Source: Micrococcales bacterium (GTDB lineage Bacteria > Actinomycetota > Actinomycetes > Actinomycetales > Cellulomonadaceae). Taken from it: DNA of 13,573 nt. The stretch is taken from positions 1 through 13,573 of the forward strand of contig WRCL01000014.1 of NCBI GenBank assembly GCA_009783975.1, given 5' to 3'. This document shows, one piece after another, positions 1 through 6,786 of the stretch (positions are counted from its first letter, which is position 1; every line of letters starts with the position of its first letter). The notes beneath the pieces were generated by a model. It was not told where the DNA came from. It saw only the letters and a program-made list of their open reading frames with translations, and ran no database searches. A program made the position numbers and the translations under genes.

Positions 1-17
1 AGCGTCGGGCGCGGTGG

Positions 18-2096
18 ATGGGCCAGCACCAGCGGGCTGCTCGGGGCATACGCCGGGCCCGGACGGTCATGGCCTGGGTGGGGCCGGTGTACCTGCTGGT
101 GCTCGTCGCGGTGGTGCCCGACGTGCGTGCGGGGATGCGGGTGTGGTTGGGGACGTTGTGGGTCGTGGTGGCGTGGTTCTTGCTGGCCCGGACCAAGACG
201 TTGACCTGGTCGGGGTTCATGAGGTTCTTCTCGGCGTGCATGGTGTGGTCGGTGCTCGTGGGGGTGGTGCTGCGGGCGGTCTCGGCTGGGCTGGGTGGGA
301 CGTTCGGGCTGGGTCTGGGTGCTCCGACGTTCGTCGCGGGGATCGGCGAGGAGGCGTTGAAGGTCGTCCCGGTGGTCCTGGTGGCGGTGGCGGCCCCGCG
401 GCGGGTGTCACGGTTCGCGGCGGTGGACTTCGTGCTGCTCGGTCTGGCGTCGGGGGCGGCGTTCGCGGCGGTCGAGGAGGTGCTGCGACGCACCTGGTGG
501 GTGACGACCGAGCACACGGGCCTGGCATCGTTGCTGGTCGACCTCGATGGTAACGGTATCCCGACGGGTTACGTGCATTACCGGTTCTGGCCGGTCCCGA
601 CCGAGACGGTCAGCGCCGCGTGGGGCACTGGCGACCCGGTGGTGTTCGCCGGGCACGCGATGACCACTGCCCTGGTCGTCGGGGTCGCCGGGCTGGGCGT
701 GGTGGCCTGGCGGGCTGTGCGTGCCAGGCCGCTGCCAGCCCGGGCCGTGGTGCGCCCTGTGGCGTTGGTCGTGCCGGTGGTGGTGCTGGTGACGATGATG
801 TCAGACCACCTGGCGTGCAACGCGCGGCTGGCCAGCGGGGACGCGTGGTTGGCTGAAGGGTCGGTGGTGCCGTGGTGGTTGCAGGTCCCCTGGCAGCGGT
901 TCGGCCACGCCCAGTACCGCCCTGCGGTGTTCGTGGTGGTGTTCCTCGTGTGCCTGGCGGTCGACGCCTACCGTCTGGCGGCGCGCCCAGCGACGAACCT
1001 GGTGCCTGGCCCGGCGTGGGGTTGGGTGGCCCACGCAGGGGCCAGGTTGTCGGCGTGGCACACCCGGGCCCGGTGGCCTGGGCGGGCGTTGGCCACCTCG
1101 GCGAACGCGGTGCTGGCCTTGGTGTGGGTCACCGGCCGGGACCTGGCCCAGGCCGTCCTCGCCCACACCCGTGAGCGTGGCGAGCCGCGCCTGGTCGCCG
1201 CCCGGCGCGGTGCGACCGCCGCCGCGCTGCAACGGGCGCTGCGTGAGGCGGGGATGGAGCACCACGCTGGGCCGGTCCGCCCTTGGCGTTCTCGTCTGGT
1301 CGCCGGTGGGCTCCTGGCTGGGCTGCTGGTGGCCGCGTTGGTCATCGCTCCGCACCTTGCCGAAGGCACTGGGCCGCAGATGCACGGCGGCTGGGACTGG
1401 CTCGCCGGGCTGCTGGACCACATCGCCCAGCTGTGGCACGACCTGCCACCTGGGGCCAAGATCCTCGTGGTCTTCGGCATCGCGATGGTCATCGCGGTCG
1501 TCCCGTTCATGTCTTTCGGGGCAGCGTTCTGGGTCGCCGGGCTGGCCACCTGGGGCCTGGAGCACTACCAGGGCATCAAGACCTTCGCCCGCGACCCCCA
1601 GGCCGGCGCCCGCAGCTACTTCGAGCACGCCACCCCCGCCCAGCTTCTGCTCGACGGCATCGATCTGACCTTGACCGTCGTCCCGGCGGGTCTCGGCGCA
1701 GGTGTTGGACGAGGCGTGCGTGCAACCATCGACAACCCCGCCGCCGCGCGGGCCCGCCAGGCGATGGCAGGCGACACCGGCGCGGCACGCTGGAGGCCCG
1801 GTAGGCGGGGCTATGATTATGAGGCGATGGCCGACGACCTGGCCGACCAGGCAGCCACCGGAACCCGCAGACCAGTCGGGCACGGCGACGGCGGCATGGC
1901 AGGAAGCAACGTTGCGCAGAACTCTGATGCTCGACAAATGGCCCAAGAAGCCGAAAGGCAGTTGGGGAGGAAGTTGACGCCCGACGAAATCGGAAGAGTC
2001 GAGAGCGTGCTCCACGGGCAGAACCATGACTACCATTCTGGGGCGGATGAGCTGGCCAGAGAGTTCTGGCGTGTTGGCGACAATCTGTTGGAATAG
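18..2096 (+). CDS. PrsW-type intramembrane peptidase fused to a C-terminal toxin-like tip (possibly 5' partial)
   Basis: Multi-spanning membrane protein, 692 residues from the first ATG. The PrsW signature residues are all visible: E111-E112-x-x-K115, F149-x-x-x-E153, H213, and H264-x-x-x-N268, each in or beside a hydrophobic helix. Roughly eight helices lie within residues 20-320. A soluble stretch (320-425) follows, then further hydrophobic segments near 426-445 and 481-512, and a Gly/Ala-rich one near 548-565. Residues 570-635 are a low-complexity linker. The last 55 residues form a compact charged domain containing H666, H670 and H673 (HGQNHDYH). PrsW family members are usually near 250-400 residues, so about 300 residues are extra. 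Two paralogous small genes follow directly, as immunity genes do behind polymorphic toxins. I infer a toxin exported or released with the help of its own PrsW domain. The frame is open to the window edge, so the start may lie upstream; ATG at 69 is an alternative. Peptidase assignment is strong; toxin function is inferred. Confidence 0.8.
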   Translation: MGQHQRAARGIRRARTVMAWVGPVYLLVLVAVVPDVRAGMRVWLGTLWVVVAWFLLARTKTLTWSGFMRFFSACMVWSVLVGVVLRAVSAGLGGTFGLGLGAPTFVAGIGEEALKVVPVVLVAVAAPRRVSRFAAVDFVLLGLASGAAFAAVEEVLRRTWWVTTEHTGLASLLVDLDGNGIPTGYVHYRFWPVPTETVSAAWGTGDPVVFAGHAMTTALVVGVAGLGVVAWRAVRARPLPARAVVRPVALVVPVVVLVTMMSDHLACNARLASGDAWLAEGSVVPWWLQVPWQRFGHAQYRPAVFVVVFLVCLAVDAYRLAARPATNLVPGPAWGWVAHAGARLSAWHTRARWPGRALATSANAVLALVWVTGRDLAQAVLAHTRERGEPRLVAARRGATAAALQRALREAGMEHHAGPVRPWRSRLVAGGLLAGLLVAALVIAPHLAEGTGPQMHGGWDWLAGLLDHIAQLWHDLPPGAKILVVFGIAMVIAVVPFMSFGAAFWVAGLATWGLEHYQGIKTFARDPQAGARSYFEHATPAQLLLDGIDLTLTVVPAGLGAGVGRGVRATIDNPAAARARQAMAGDTGAARWRPGRRGYDYEAMADDLADQAATGTRRPVGHGDGGMAGSNVAQNSDARQMAQEAERQLGRKLTPDEIGRVESVLHGQNHDYHSGADELAREFWRVGDNLLE

Positions 2097-2099
2097 TTG

Positions 2100-2105
2100 A
2101 AAGGA
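2100..2105 (+). promoter_or_regulatory. Ribosome binding site AAAGGA that sets the start of the first immunity-like gene
   Basis: AAAGGA lies six bases before GTG 2112. It favours that GTG over the in-frame TTG at 2097, which immediately follows the upstream stop codon and has no such site. The GTG start also aligns the N-terminus (MSISS) with that of the downstream paralogue (MTISS). Confidence 0.6.
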
Positions 2106-2111
2106 CTTGCC

Positions 2112-2594
2112 GTGAGTATTTCCTCGGCGCTCCCGACGGGCCCCACAGCAGAGCTGCGGGAGGACCTGGATGGTGCGTTCAGGTTGCCCGTGTGGGGATC
2201 GAAGCTTGGTCTGGGCTCCTCTCTACGGCTCAATTTTGGACAGGCCCACATGGGCGATCCAAGGTTTGGGCAGTGGTATGGCGCGTGGCATCTATGGATC
2301 TATTTTGCCGCGTGGAGGATCGAAACGCCCGGTTCTGTTCTTGGAGCTTGCGAGGACAGCCGCGAGGAGATGGAGAGGGCCATCGTGAGCCTCGACGGGA
2401 AGGTGCTATCCGAGTGTGACGTCGACATTCCGTCGTTGTCGCCGACATTCCACTTTTCTGACGGCACAAGACTGCGGACATTCACGCACTACAACATGGA
2501 AGGCGGCGGTGAGCAGTGGATGCTGTTCCGGCGCGACGGGATGGTTCGTGTCGTTGGCCCAGGGTACTCCTGGAACCTGCAGCGCCAACAATGA
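2112..2594 (+). CDS. Putative immunity protein, first of two tandem paralogues
   Basis: 160-residue soluble protein with no signal peptide or membrane helix, starting 15 bases after the toxin-like gene ends. I do not recognise a named family. It aligns from end to end with the next gene at roughly half of positions. Shared blocks include SISS near the N-terminus, GAF-LP-WGS near residues 22-30, a W-R-ETP-SVL block, REE-ERA, LDG-VL, DGTRLR, QW, DGMVR and GP-YSW near the C-terminus. This run of short strands and DG turns, with conserved Trp, is common in small immunity proteins. Position, size and tandem duplication behind a toxin-like tip are the grounds for the immunity call. G+C is about 55-57% in counted blocks, well below the flanking genes and equal to that of the toxin tip, which suggests both arrived together. 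Confidence 0.6.
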   Translation: MSISSALPTGPTAELREDLDGAFRLPVWGSKLGLGSSLRLNFGQAHMGDPRFGQWYGAWHLWIYFAAWRIETPGSVLGACEDSREEMERAIVSLDGKVLSECDVDIPSLSPTFHFSDGTRLRTFTHYNMEGGGEQWMLFRRDGMVRVVGPGYSWNLQRQQ

Positions 2595-2607
2595 ATGTCA
2601 CTCGACT

Positions 2608-2613
2608 GGAGGT
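2608..2613 (+). promoter_or_regulatory. Ribosome binding site GGAGGT that sets the start of the second immunity-like gene
   Basis: GGAGGT sits four bases before ATG 2618. An earlier in-frame ATG at 2591 overlaps the stop of the preceding gene, but it lacks a comparable site. It would also add nine residues that are absent from the paralogue. Confidence 0.6.
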
Positions 2614-2617
2614 GCCG

Positions 2618-3091
2618 ATGACCATTTCTTCCGGCCCGATGACGGGGGCCTCGGCTGATTTGCGTGCTGACCTCGCGGGGGCCTTCGGGCTGCCGCTGTG
2701 GGGGTCGAGACTCTGCGCTGACTATTCCTTCATCACGAACATCGGCGAACCGCGTCCGCATCCTCCGGGCATGGGGCGGTGGCATCTGAACGTTGTGTCC
2801 GCGTTTTGGCGTCTCGAGACGCCTGACAGCGTGCTTGTCGCGAGCTTCCACGACCGCGAGGAGGTGGAACGAGCGGTTGCAGCGCTTGACGGGAGGGTGC
2901 TGGTCGGCGCCGACGTTGAGTCTCCTTCCCTGTCGGCAGCCTTCTTCTTCGGCGACGGGACCCGGCTGCGGCTGTTCCCCGTCGCTCGGAACTGCGACCA
3001 GTGGGCGCTCGTCCGACCCGACGGGATGGTTCGCGATGCCGGCCCAGACTACTCCTGGGCTCTTATGGAGCTGGACGTTGACGGGATATGA
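2618..3091 (+). CDS. Putative immunity protein, second of two tandem paralogues
   Basis: 157-residue soluble protein, beginning 23 bases after its paralogue ends. The two proteins share the N-terminal TISS/SISS, the LP-WGS segment, W-R-ETP-SVL, RE-ERA-ALDG-VL, DGTRLR and the C-terminal DGMVR-GP-YSW block. They differ most in the segment between about residues 32 and 55 and around residues 120-128, where this copy is shorter. Its G+C (about 60-68% in counted blocks) is higher than that of the first copy, so it may have been resident longer. It may be the immunity gene of a previously displaced toxin tip, kept for protection against siblings, or a diverged duplicate. No enzymatic motif is visible. 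Confidence 0.6.
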   Translation: MTISSGPMTGASADLRADLAGAFGLPLWGSRLCADYSFITNIGEPRPHPPGMGRWHLNVVSAFWRLETPDSVLVASFHDREEVERAVAALDGRVLVGADVESPSLSAAFFFGDGTRLRLFPVARNCDQWALVRPDGMVRDAGPDYSWALMELDVDGI

Positions 3092-3160
3092 CTGTGGCCT
3101 TTCGGCCAACGTGCCGGATCCCGTTTCGACGACAAGAACCCTGGCTGTGGTGAGGGCCTA

Positions 3161-3457
3161 GTGGTTGCGACAACCCCACACAGAAACCTCTGGCTGGTCG
3201 GCACTGGTGCCGCCACCGCTATCGTCATCGCATCGGTTGTCGGGTTGGTCCACTACGCGAACATGTTCGGGGAGCGTGGCCTGGTCGCCGATGCCTCAGG
3301 GACAGCGGGGTGGAGCGCACCTGGCGAGGTGGTCGGGGTGTTCGCGAGCGTTGTTGGTGTGGGCGCAGGAATCTTGTTCGCCGTCATCGCGATGGTCCAC
3401 GCCGGCCGGGCGTCGGCGGAGCGCTCGTGGCGGGTCGCCGCAACGACGTCCAGATGA
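3161..3457 (+). CDS. Small two-helix membrane protein, hypothetical
   Basis: 98-residue protein of no recognised family, starting at GTG 3161 with a purine-rich GTGAGGG just upstream. Two hydrophobic helices are visible at about residues 10-29 and 55-78, separated by a Gly-rich loop, with a short basic tail. It follows the immunity-like pair by 69 bases on the same strand and could be co-transcribed with it. Its last 74 bases run antisense to the end of the convergent flippase gene, so one of the two C-termini may have been redefined at a recombination junction. A membrane protein here could be a further immunity factor or an accessory of the PrsW protein, but nothing in the sequence proves that. 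The hydrophobic pattern supports it being a real gene. Confidence 0.45.
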   Translation: MVATTPHRNLWLVGTGAATAIVIASVVGLVHYANMFGERGLVADASGTAGWSAPGEVVGVFASVVGVGAGILFAVIAMVHAGRASAERSWRVAATTSR

Positions 3458-4673
3458 CGCTGAGGTGCAGCGCGGCGCCCACGGACGGACCGGCTGCGAG
3501 GGCCGCGACGACGCTGAGGTCCAGGCGCAGGCCCAGCCGCATGACGGTATATGCGACGCCAGCAGCAACAAGCCAGCCGGCGGCGTAGGCCAGGTGCTTG
3601 CCCAGGGCGAGGGTCACCGCGCCGAACAGCACGAGCAGCGCCAGGGGCACGACTGCGAGCACCAGGGCTGCGAGCATCCACCCTGACATGCCAAAACCAG
3701 GGACGAGCAGACGCACGAGAGCCGGCCCGACGAGCCCGGCGGCCACGGCAGCGACCGAACCGACGCCAACAACGAGCCCGGCCAGGCGGACCAACGACGC
3801 GGCCCGGGGCCGGCGGGCGTCGAGGAAGTACCCGATCGCCGCGCCCTGGAACGCGTTGAGGGGCATGAGCAGCACCCCACGGGTGAGCGTGACCGCCAAG
3901 ATCAGCGAGGCGTTCGCGTCCCACGTCGCCTGGTCGGTCGTCGTGCGCAGCAACGCCAAGAACCCCACGACGAGCGCCGCCGACCCAACCCCGGCAGCCA
4001 TCGCCTGGGCGTAGTTGAGCACCAGCCGTCCGGCGGGCACGTCAGCGCGGGCCTTGGCCGCGCCGCGCACCGGTCGCGCGACGAGCGCGACGACCCACAT
4101 CAGCGCGGTGGCAGCCACAGCGACCTCCACCGCGTCGAGGTTGGTGGCCAGCGCCAACGCCACGACGACGAGGACCAGCCGCACAACCCCGTCGGCCCCG
4201 ACCATCGACGCTGACACGTGCCAGCGCCGGTGGCCCATGAGGGCCCCGACGACGGCGAGGTACCCGGTGTACGCGGCAAGGGACAGCGCGACGGCGAGCA
4301 CCGCGACCGTCCCGCGGCCGGGCATGAGCACCGGACGCCACCACGGGCCCGACGCAGCGACGACGAGCCCGAGCGTCGCGCCGATCCCCAGGGCCACTGG
4401 TAACACACGCCCCCGGGCACGGCCAGGGTCGAGCACCACCGCGCCGGTGGCACGGGCCGACTCGTAGTTCACCCCGGTGACCACGGCATAGCCTGCGAAC
4501 AACAGCGACCAGAACGTCATGAACTGTGCGAAGTCCGCGTCGGTGAGCACCCGTGCGGTGACGACCATGATCGCCAGGCCCACGACCCCGGCGACCGCCG
4601 ACCCGCTCGCGACCCACAGCGCTCCGCGCCGGTCGATCACGGGTTGGTCTGGGCCACCGCCAAGCTCGCTCAC
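3384..4673 (-). CDS. Wzx-like polysaccharide flippase (MATE/MOP superfamily membrane transporter)
   Basis: 429-residue, very hydrophobic protein with about twelve predicted membrane helices, beginning near residue 18 and ending near residue 405, followed by a short basic/proline tail. The overall length and the N-terminal layout (GALWVASGSAVAGVVGL, then a charged turn and an aromatic second helix) fit the MOP superfamily that flips lipid-linked oligosaccharides across the cytoplasmic membrane. The start is GTG 4673, which overlaps the TGA of the upstream glycosyltransferase gene by four bases (GTGA); this implies translational coupling. The reading frame continues upstream as a longer open frame, but that part lies antisense-like over the glycosyltransferase and is discounted. 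Context supports export of the glycan built by this locus. The substrate cannot be read from the sequence, and a related MATE-type exporter is a possible alternative. Confidence 0.75.
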   Translation of the reverse strand: MSELGGGPDQPVIDRRGALWVASGSAVAGVVGLAIMVVTARVLTDADFAQFMTFWSLLFAGYAVVTGVNYESARATGAVVLDPGRARGRVLPVALGIGATLGLVVAASGPWWRPVLMPGRGTVAVLAVALSLAAYTGYLAVVGALMGHRRWHVSASMVGADGVVRLVLVVVALALATNLDAVEVAVAATALMWVVALVARPVRGAAKARADVPAGRLVLNYAQAMAAGVGSAALVVGFLALLRTTTDQATWDANASLILAVTLTRGVLLMPLNAFQGAAIGYFLDARRPRAASLVRLAGLVVGVGSVAAVAAGLVGPALVRLLVPGFGMSGWMLAALVLAVVPLALLVLFGAVTLALGKHLAYAAGWLVAAGVAYTVMRLGLRLDLSVVAALAAGPSVGAALHLSVIWTSLRRPATSAPPTPGRRGPSR

Positions 4674-5713
4674 CAGCGTGCGTCTTGTCCTGTGGTCTTG
4701 GTGTACGCGACGTACGCGCGTGCCGCGGGCAGCAGGGCGTGGCACCGTTCGAGCCACAGCCCGGCGCGCAGCTTGCCTGAGACCTGCGCCCTGGGTGTGT
4801 GGTCGCGGTAGTGGGGGAACTCGCGGACCAGCCGCCCGCGCATATGGCGCCAGTACGCCCGGGCGTCGCGGCGCGACAGTGACGGGCCCATGTTCACCAG
4901 GGCCGACAGCCCGAGGTGGACGAACGCCATCGCGTCGACCACGCCGGCGAGGGCTTCGGCGTCGTCCTCGGCGTGGTCCATCACCCACGCCCGGATGGCG
5001 GCGAGGTTCCCCGCGAGGTCGTCGGCTTCGGACGGTGTGAGCAGGGTCATCGTCGCGTCGGGGCGGACCACGTAGTCGTACAACGGTTCGTCGACGAACG
5101 AGACGGTCCTCAGCCACGGCAGGCACAACGCCAAGAAGAGCATGTCTTCTGCGCGGCGGGGGCGGGGGTCAAAACGCAGCTCGTCGACCTCGAGGGCTTT
5201 GCCGACGCGCCGTGCTGTGCCACCGTCGAACAGCTTGTTCCACATCGCGGTGTTCACCGACGCGAAACCGTGCGGGTCGCGGTCGGGGTGCATCACCGGG
5301 GCGTTGCGCCGGGCCATCTCCACACCGAGCAGGTGCCCGGTGTCACGTGCGATCCGGCGGTACGCGGTGACGACCATATCGGAGCCGGTGGTTTTTGCGC
5401 TGGTGACGAGGGTTTCGTACAGCCGCCGGTCAGGCAGGTCGTCGGCGTCGCAGAACCCGACGTACCGGCCCGTGGTCAACGCGATGCCCTGTTTTCGGGC
5501 GTGCCACACCCCGTGCCCGGTCTGGTGCACCATGCGCAGACGTGGGTCGTCGTACTCGGCGAGGATCTTCGCGGTCGTGTCGGTGGAACCGTCGTCGACG
5601 ATGACGACCTCCATCGAGGTGCAGGTCTGGGCGACCAGCGCGTCCATCGTCGCGGCCAGGGTGCGCTCACCGTTGCGCACGGGAAGGACGACAGAGATCT
5701 CAGGGCTGTCCAT
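4670..5713 (-). CDS. Family 2 glycosyltransferase
   Basis: 347 residues from ATG 5713. The N-terminal GT-A fold is clear: strand SVVLPVRNGERTL at residues 7-19, VVIVDDGSTD with D40-D41 for nucleotide-sugar binding, and CDADD (D89, D91, D92), the DXD-type metal site. The C-terminal half (about 200-347) is helical and without membrane spans, so the enzyme is probably cytoplasmic or membrane-associated. It should transfer a sugar from an NDP-donor to a lipid-linked acceptor in the surface-glycan pathway. It is the first gene of a leftward pair, and its stop overlaps the GTG of the flippase. An in-frame GTG at 5722 would add three residues; neither start has a good ribosome binding site. A TAGGCT box at 5728-5723, nine bases before the ATG, allows a leaderless transcript. 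Sugar specificity is not visible. Confidence 0.88.
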   Translation of the reverse strand: MDSPEISVVLPVRNGERTLAATMDALVAQTCTSMEVVIVDDGSTDTTAKILAEYDDPRLRMVHQTGHGVWHARKQGIALTTGRYVGFCDADDLPDRRLYETLVTSAKTTGSDMVVTAYRRIARDTGHLLGVEMARRNAPVMHPDRDPHGFASVNTAMWNKLFDGGTARRVGKALEVDELRFDPRPRRAEDMLFLALCLPWLRTVSFVDEPLYDYVVRPDATMTLLTPSEADDLAGNLAAIRAWVMDHAEDDAEALAGVVDAMAFVHLGLSALVNMGPSLSRRDARAYWRHMRGRLVREFPHYRDHTPRAQVSGKLRAGLWLERCHALLPAARAYVAYTKTTGQDARW

Positions 5714-5892
5714 AGGGGACACAGCCTATCGTCAGTCCGCTGCCCCGCCGCCAGAAGGGTGAGACCTGACCAACCACACGATACGGGTGCGGGATTTGCC
5801 CGGAATGCCAGCCTTCGGCGGGTATCGTCATCGGCAATGGCCGCGGTCCGGCGCTGGAGCACCAAGGCCACAGCTGTGGAGGACGTTGCCTC
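5714..5892. promoter_or_regulatory. Divergent intergenic region between two GT2 genes
   Basis: This stretch must carry the promoters of the leftward GT2-flippase pair and the rightward GT2-epimerase pair. I see no clear -35/-10 pair. The sequence TATCGTCA occurs twice (5727-5734 and 5823-5830), and its core occurs inverted as ACGATAC at 5778-5784. These could be operator half-sites or chance. GGAGGA at 5878-5883 is the ribosome binding site for GTG 5893, with nine bases between. Confidence 0.35.
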
Positions 5893-6786
5893 GTGCCGCT
5901 CGACATCATGGTCCCGTACTGGGGTGACCCGGGGCTGATGCGTCTGACGGTGGAGTCTGTGCTGGCCCAGACCAGCGACGGGTGGACGCTCACCGTGGTC
6001 GACGACGCGTACCCAGACCCGGCTGTGGGCCAGTACATCACCGGCCTGGGCCATGACCAGGTGCGTTATGTCCGCAACGAGGAGAACCTCGGGATCACGG
6101 CGAACTACCGCCGCTGCCTGGAGCTGGCGACCAACGACCTCGTCGTGTTCCTCGGGTCCGACGACCTGCTCAGCCCGACCTATGTCGCGACGGTGGCTTC
6201 GGCGGCCGAGCAGCACCCCGAGGCGACGGTGATCCAGCCTGGTGTCCAGGTCGTCGACGGCCACGGCCGGCCGGTGTCCACGCTGGTCGACTCGGTCAAG
6301 CACCTGCTGCGTCCGCGGTGCCGCGCCCCACGGCTGCTCAGCGGTGAACCAGCGGTCGTCACCCTCATGCACGGGGACTGGTTGTACTGGCCGTCGCTGG
6401 TGTTCCGCCGTGACGTCTTGGCACGTACCGGGTTTCGCGACGGGTTCCCGTTCGTCCAGGACCTTGCGGTCGTCGTCGACATCCTCATGGCCTCCGGGAG
6501 CCTGCTGTGCCTGCCTGATGTGTGCTTCACCTACCGGCGCCACGCACGTTCGGCGTCGAGCATGTCGTTGCTCGACGGCAGCCGGTTCGCCGGGGAGCGG
6601 CGCTACTTCACCCTTGCTGCGGCGCAAGCGTCCCGGCTGGGGTGGTCACGCGCCCGGCGCGCAGCCCGCCTGCACGTGACGTCCCGCGCCCACGCTCTGG
6701 CCTTGTTCCCCGCGGCGGGCCGGGCACGTGACGCCACGGCCGTACGCCACCTGGTCCGCCACGCTTTCGGCCCAGGTGAGCCATGA
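5893..6786 (+). CDS. Family 2 glycosyltransferase
   Basis: 297 residues, starting at GTG 5893 behind GGAGGA. The N-terminal GT-A domain shows DIMVPYWGDPG at residues 4-14, VVDDAYPD with D37-D38, N65-LG leading into a helix, and LGSDD with D90-D91 in the place of the usual DXD. This fits rhamnosyl- or galactosyl-type GT2 enzymes of surface-polysaccharide clusters, but the sugar is not predictable. A YRRHARS motif near residue 215 and a C-terminal helical domain follow, with no membrane span. The stop codon overlaps the ATG of the epimerase gene by four bases, so both are expressed together. It is the more divergent of the two GT2 enzymes here, and it is encoded on the opposite strand from the other. 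Confidence 0.88.
   Translation: MPLDIMVPYWGDPGLMRLTVESVLAQTSDGWTLTVVDDAYPDPAVGQYITGLGHDQVRYVRNEENLGITANYRRCLELATNDLVVFLGSDDLLSPTYVATVASAAEQHPEATVIQPGVQVVDGHGRPVSTLVDSVKHLLRPRCRAPRLLSGEPAVVTLMHGDWLYWPSLVFRRDVLARTGFRDGFPFVQDLAVVVDILMASGSLLCLPDVCFTYRRHARSASSMSLLDGSRFAGERRYFTLAAAQASRLGWSRARRAARLHVTSRAHALALFPAAGRARDATAVRHLVRHAFGPGEP

Noticed and set aside
801..2036. 411-codon open frame on the - strand opposite the PrsW gene
   Set aside because: It is an antisense shadow of a high-GC gene: its translation is rich in Arg, Pro, Gly and Gln with no domain, while the + frame shows membrane helices and PrsW motifs.
4674..5126. Upstream extension of the flippase reading frame
   Set aside because: It would overlap the GT2 gene by over 450 bases. 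The GTG at 4673 gives a coupled GTGA start and a normal-length flippase.
4916..5938. 340-codon open frame on the + strand opposite the first GT2 gene
   Set aside because: The - strand encodes a full GT2 domain. The + translation is low in complexity, matches no fold I know, and crosses the divergent promoter region.
5476..6627. 383-codon open frame on the - strand across both GT2 genes
   Set aside because: It spans two real genes and the promoter gap between them, with a composition typical of antisense frames.
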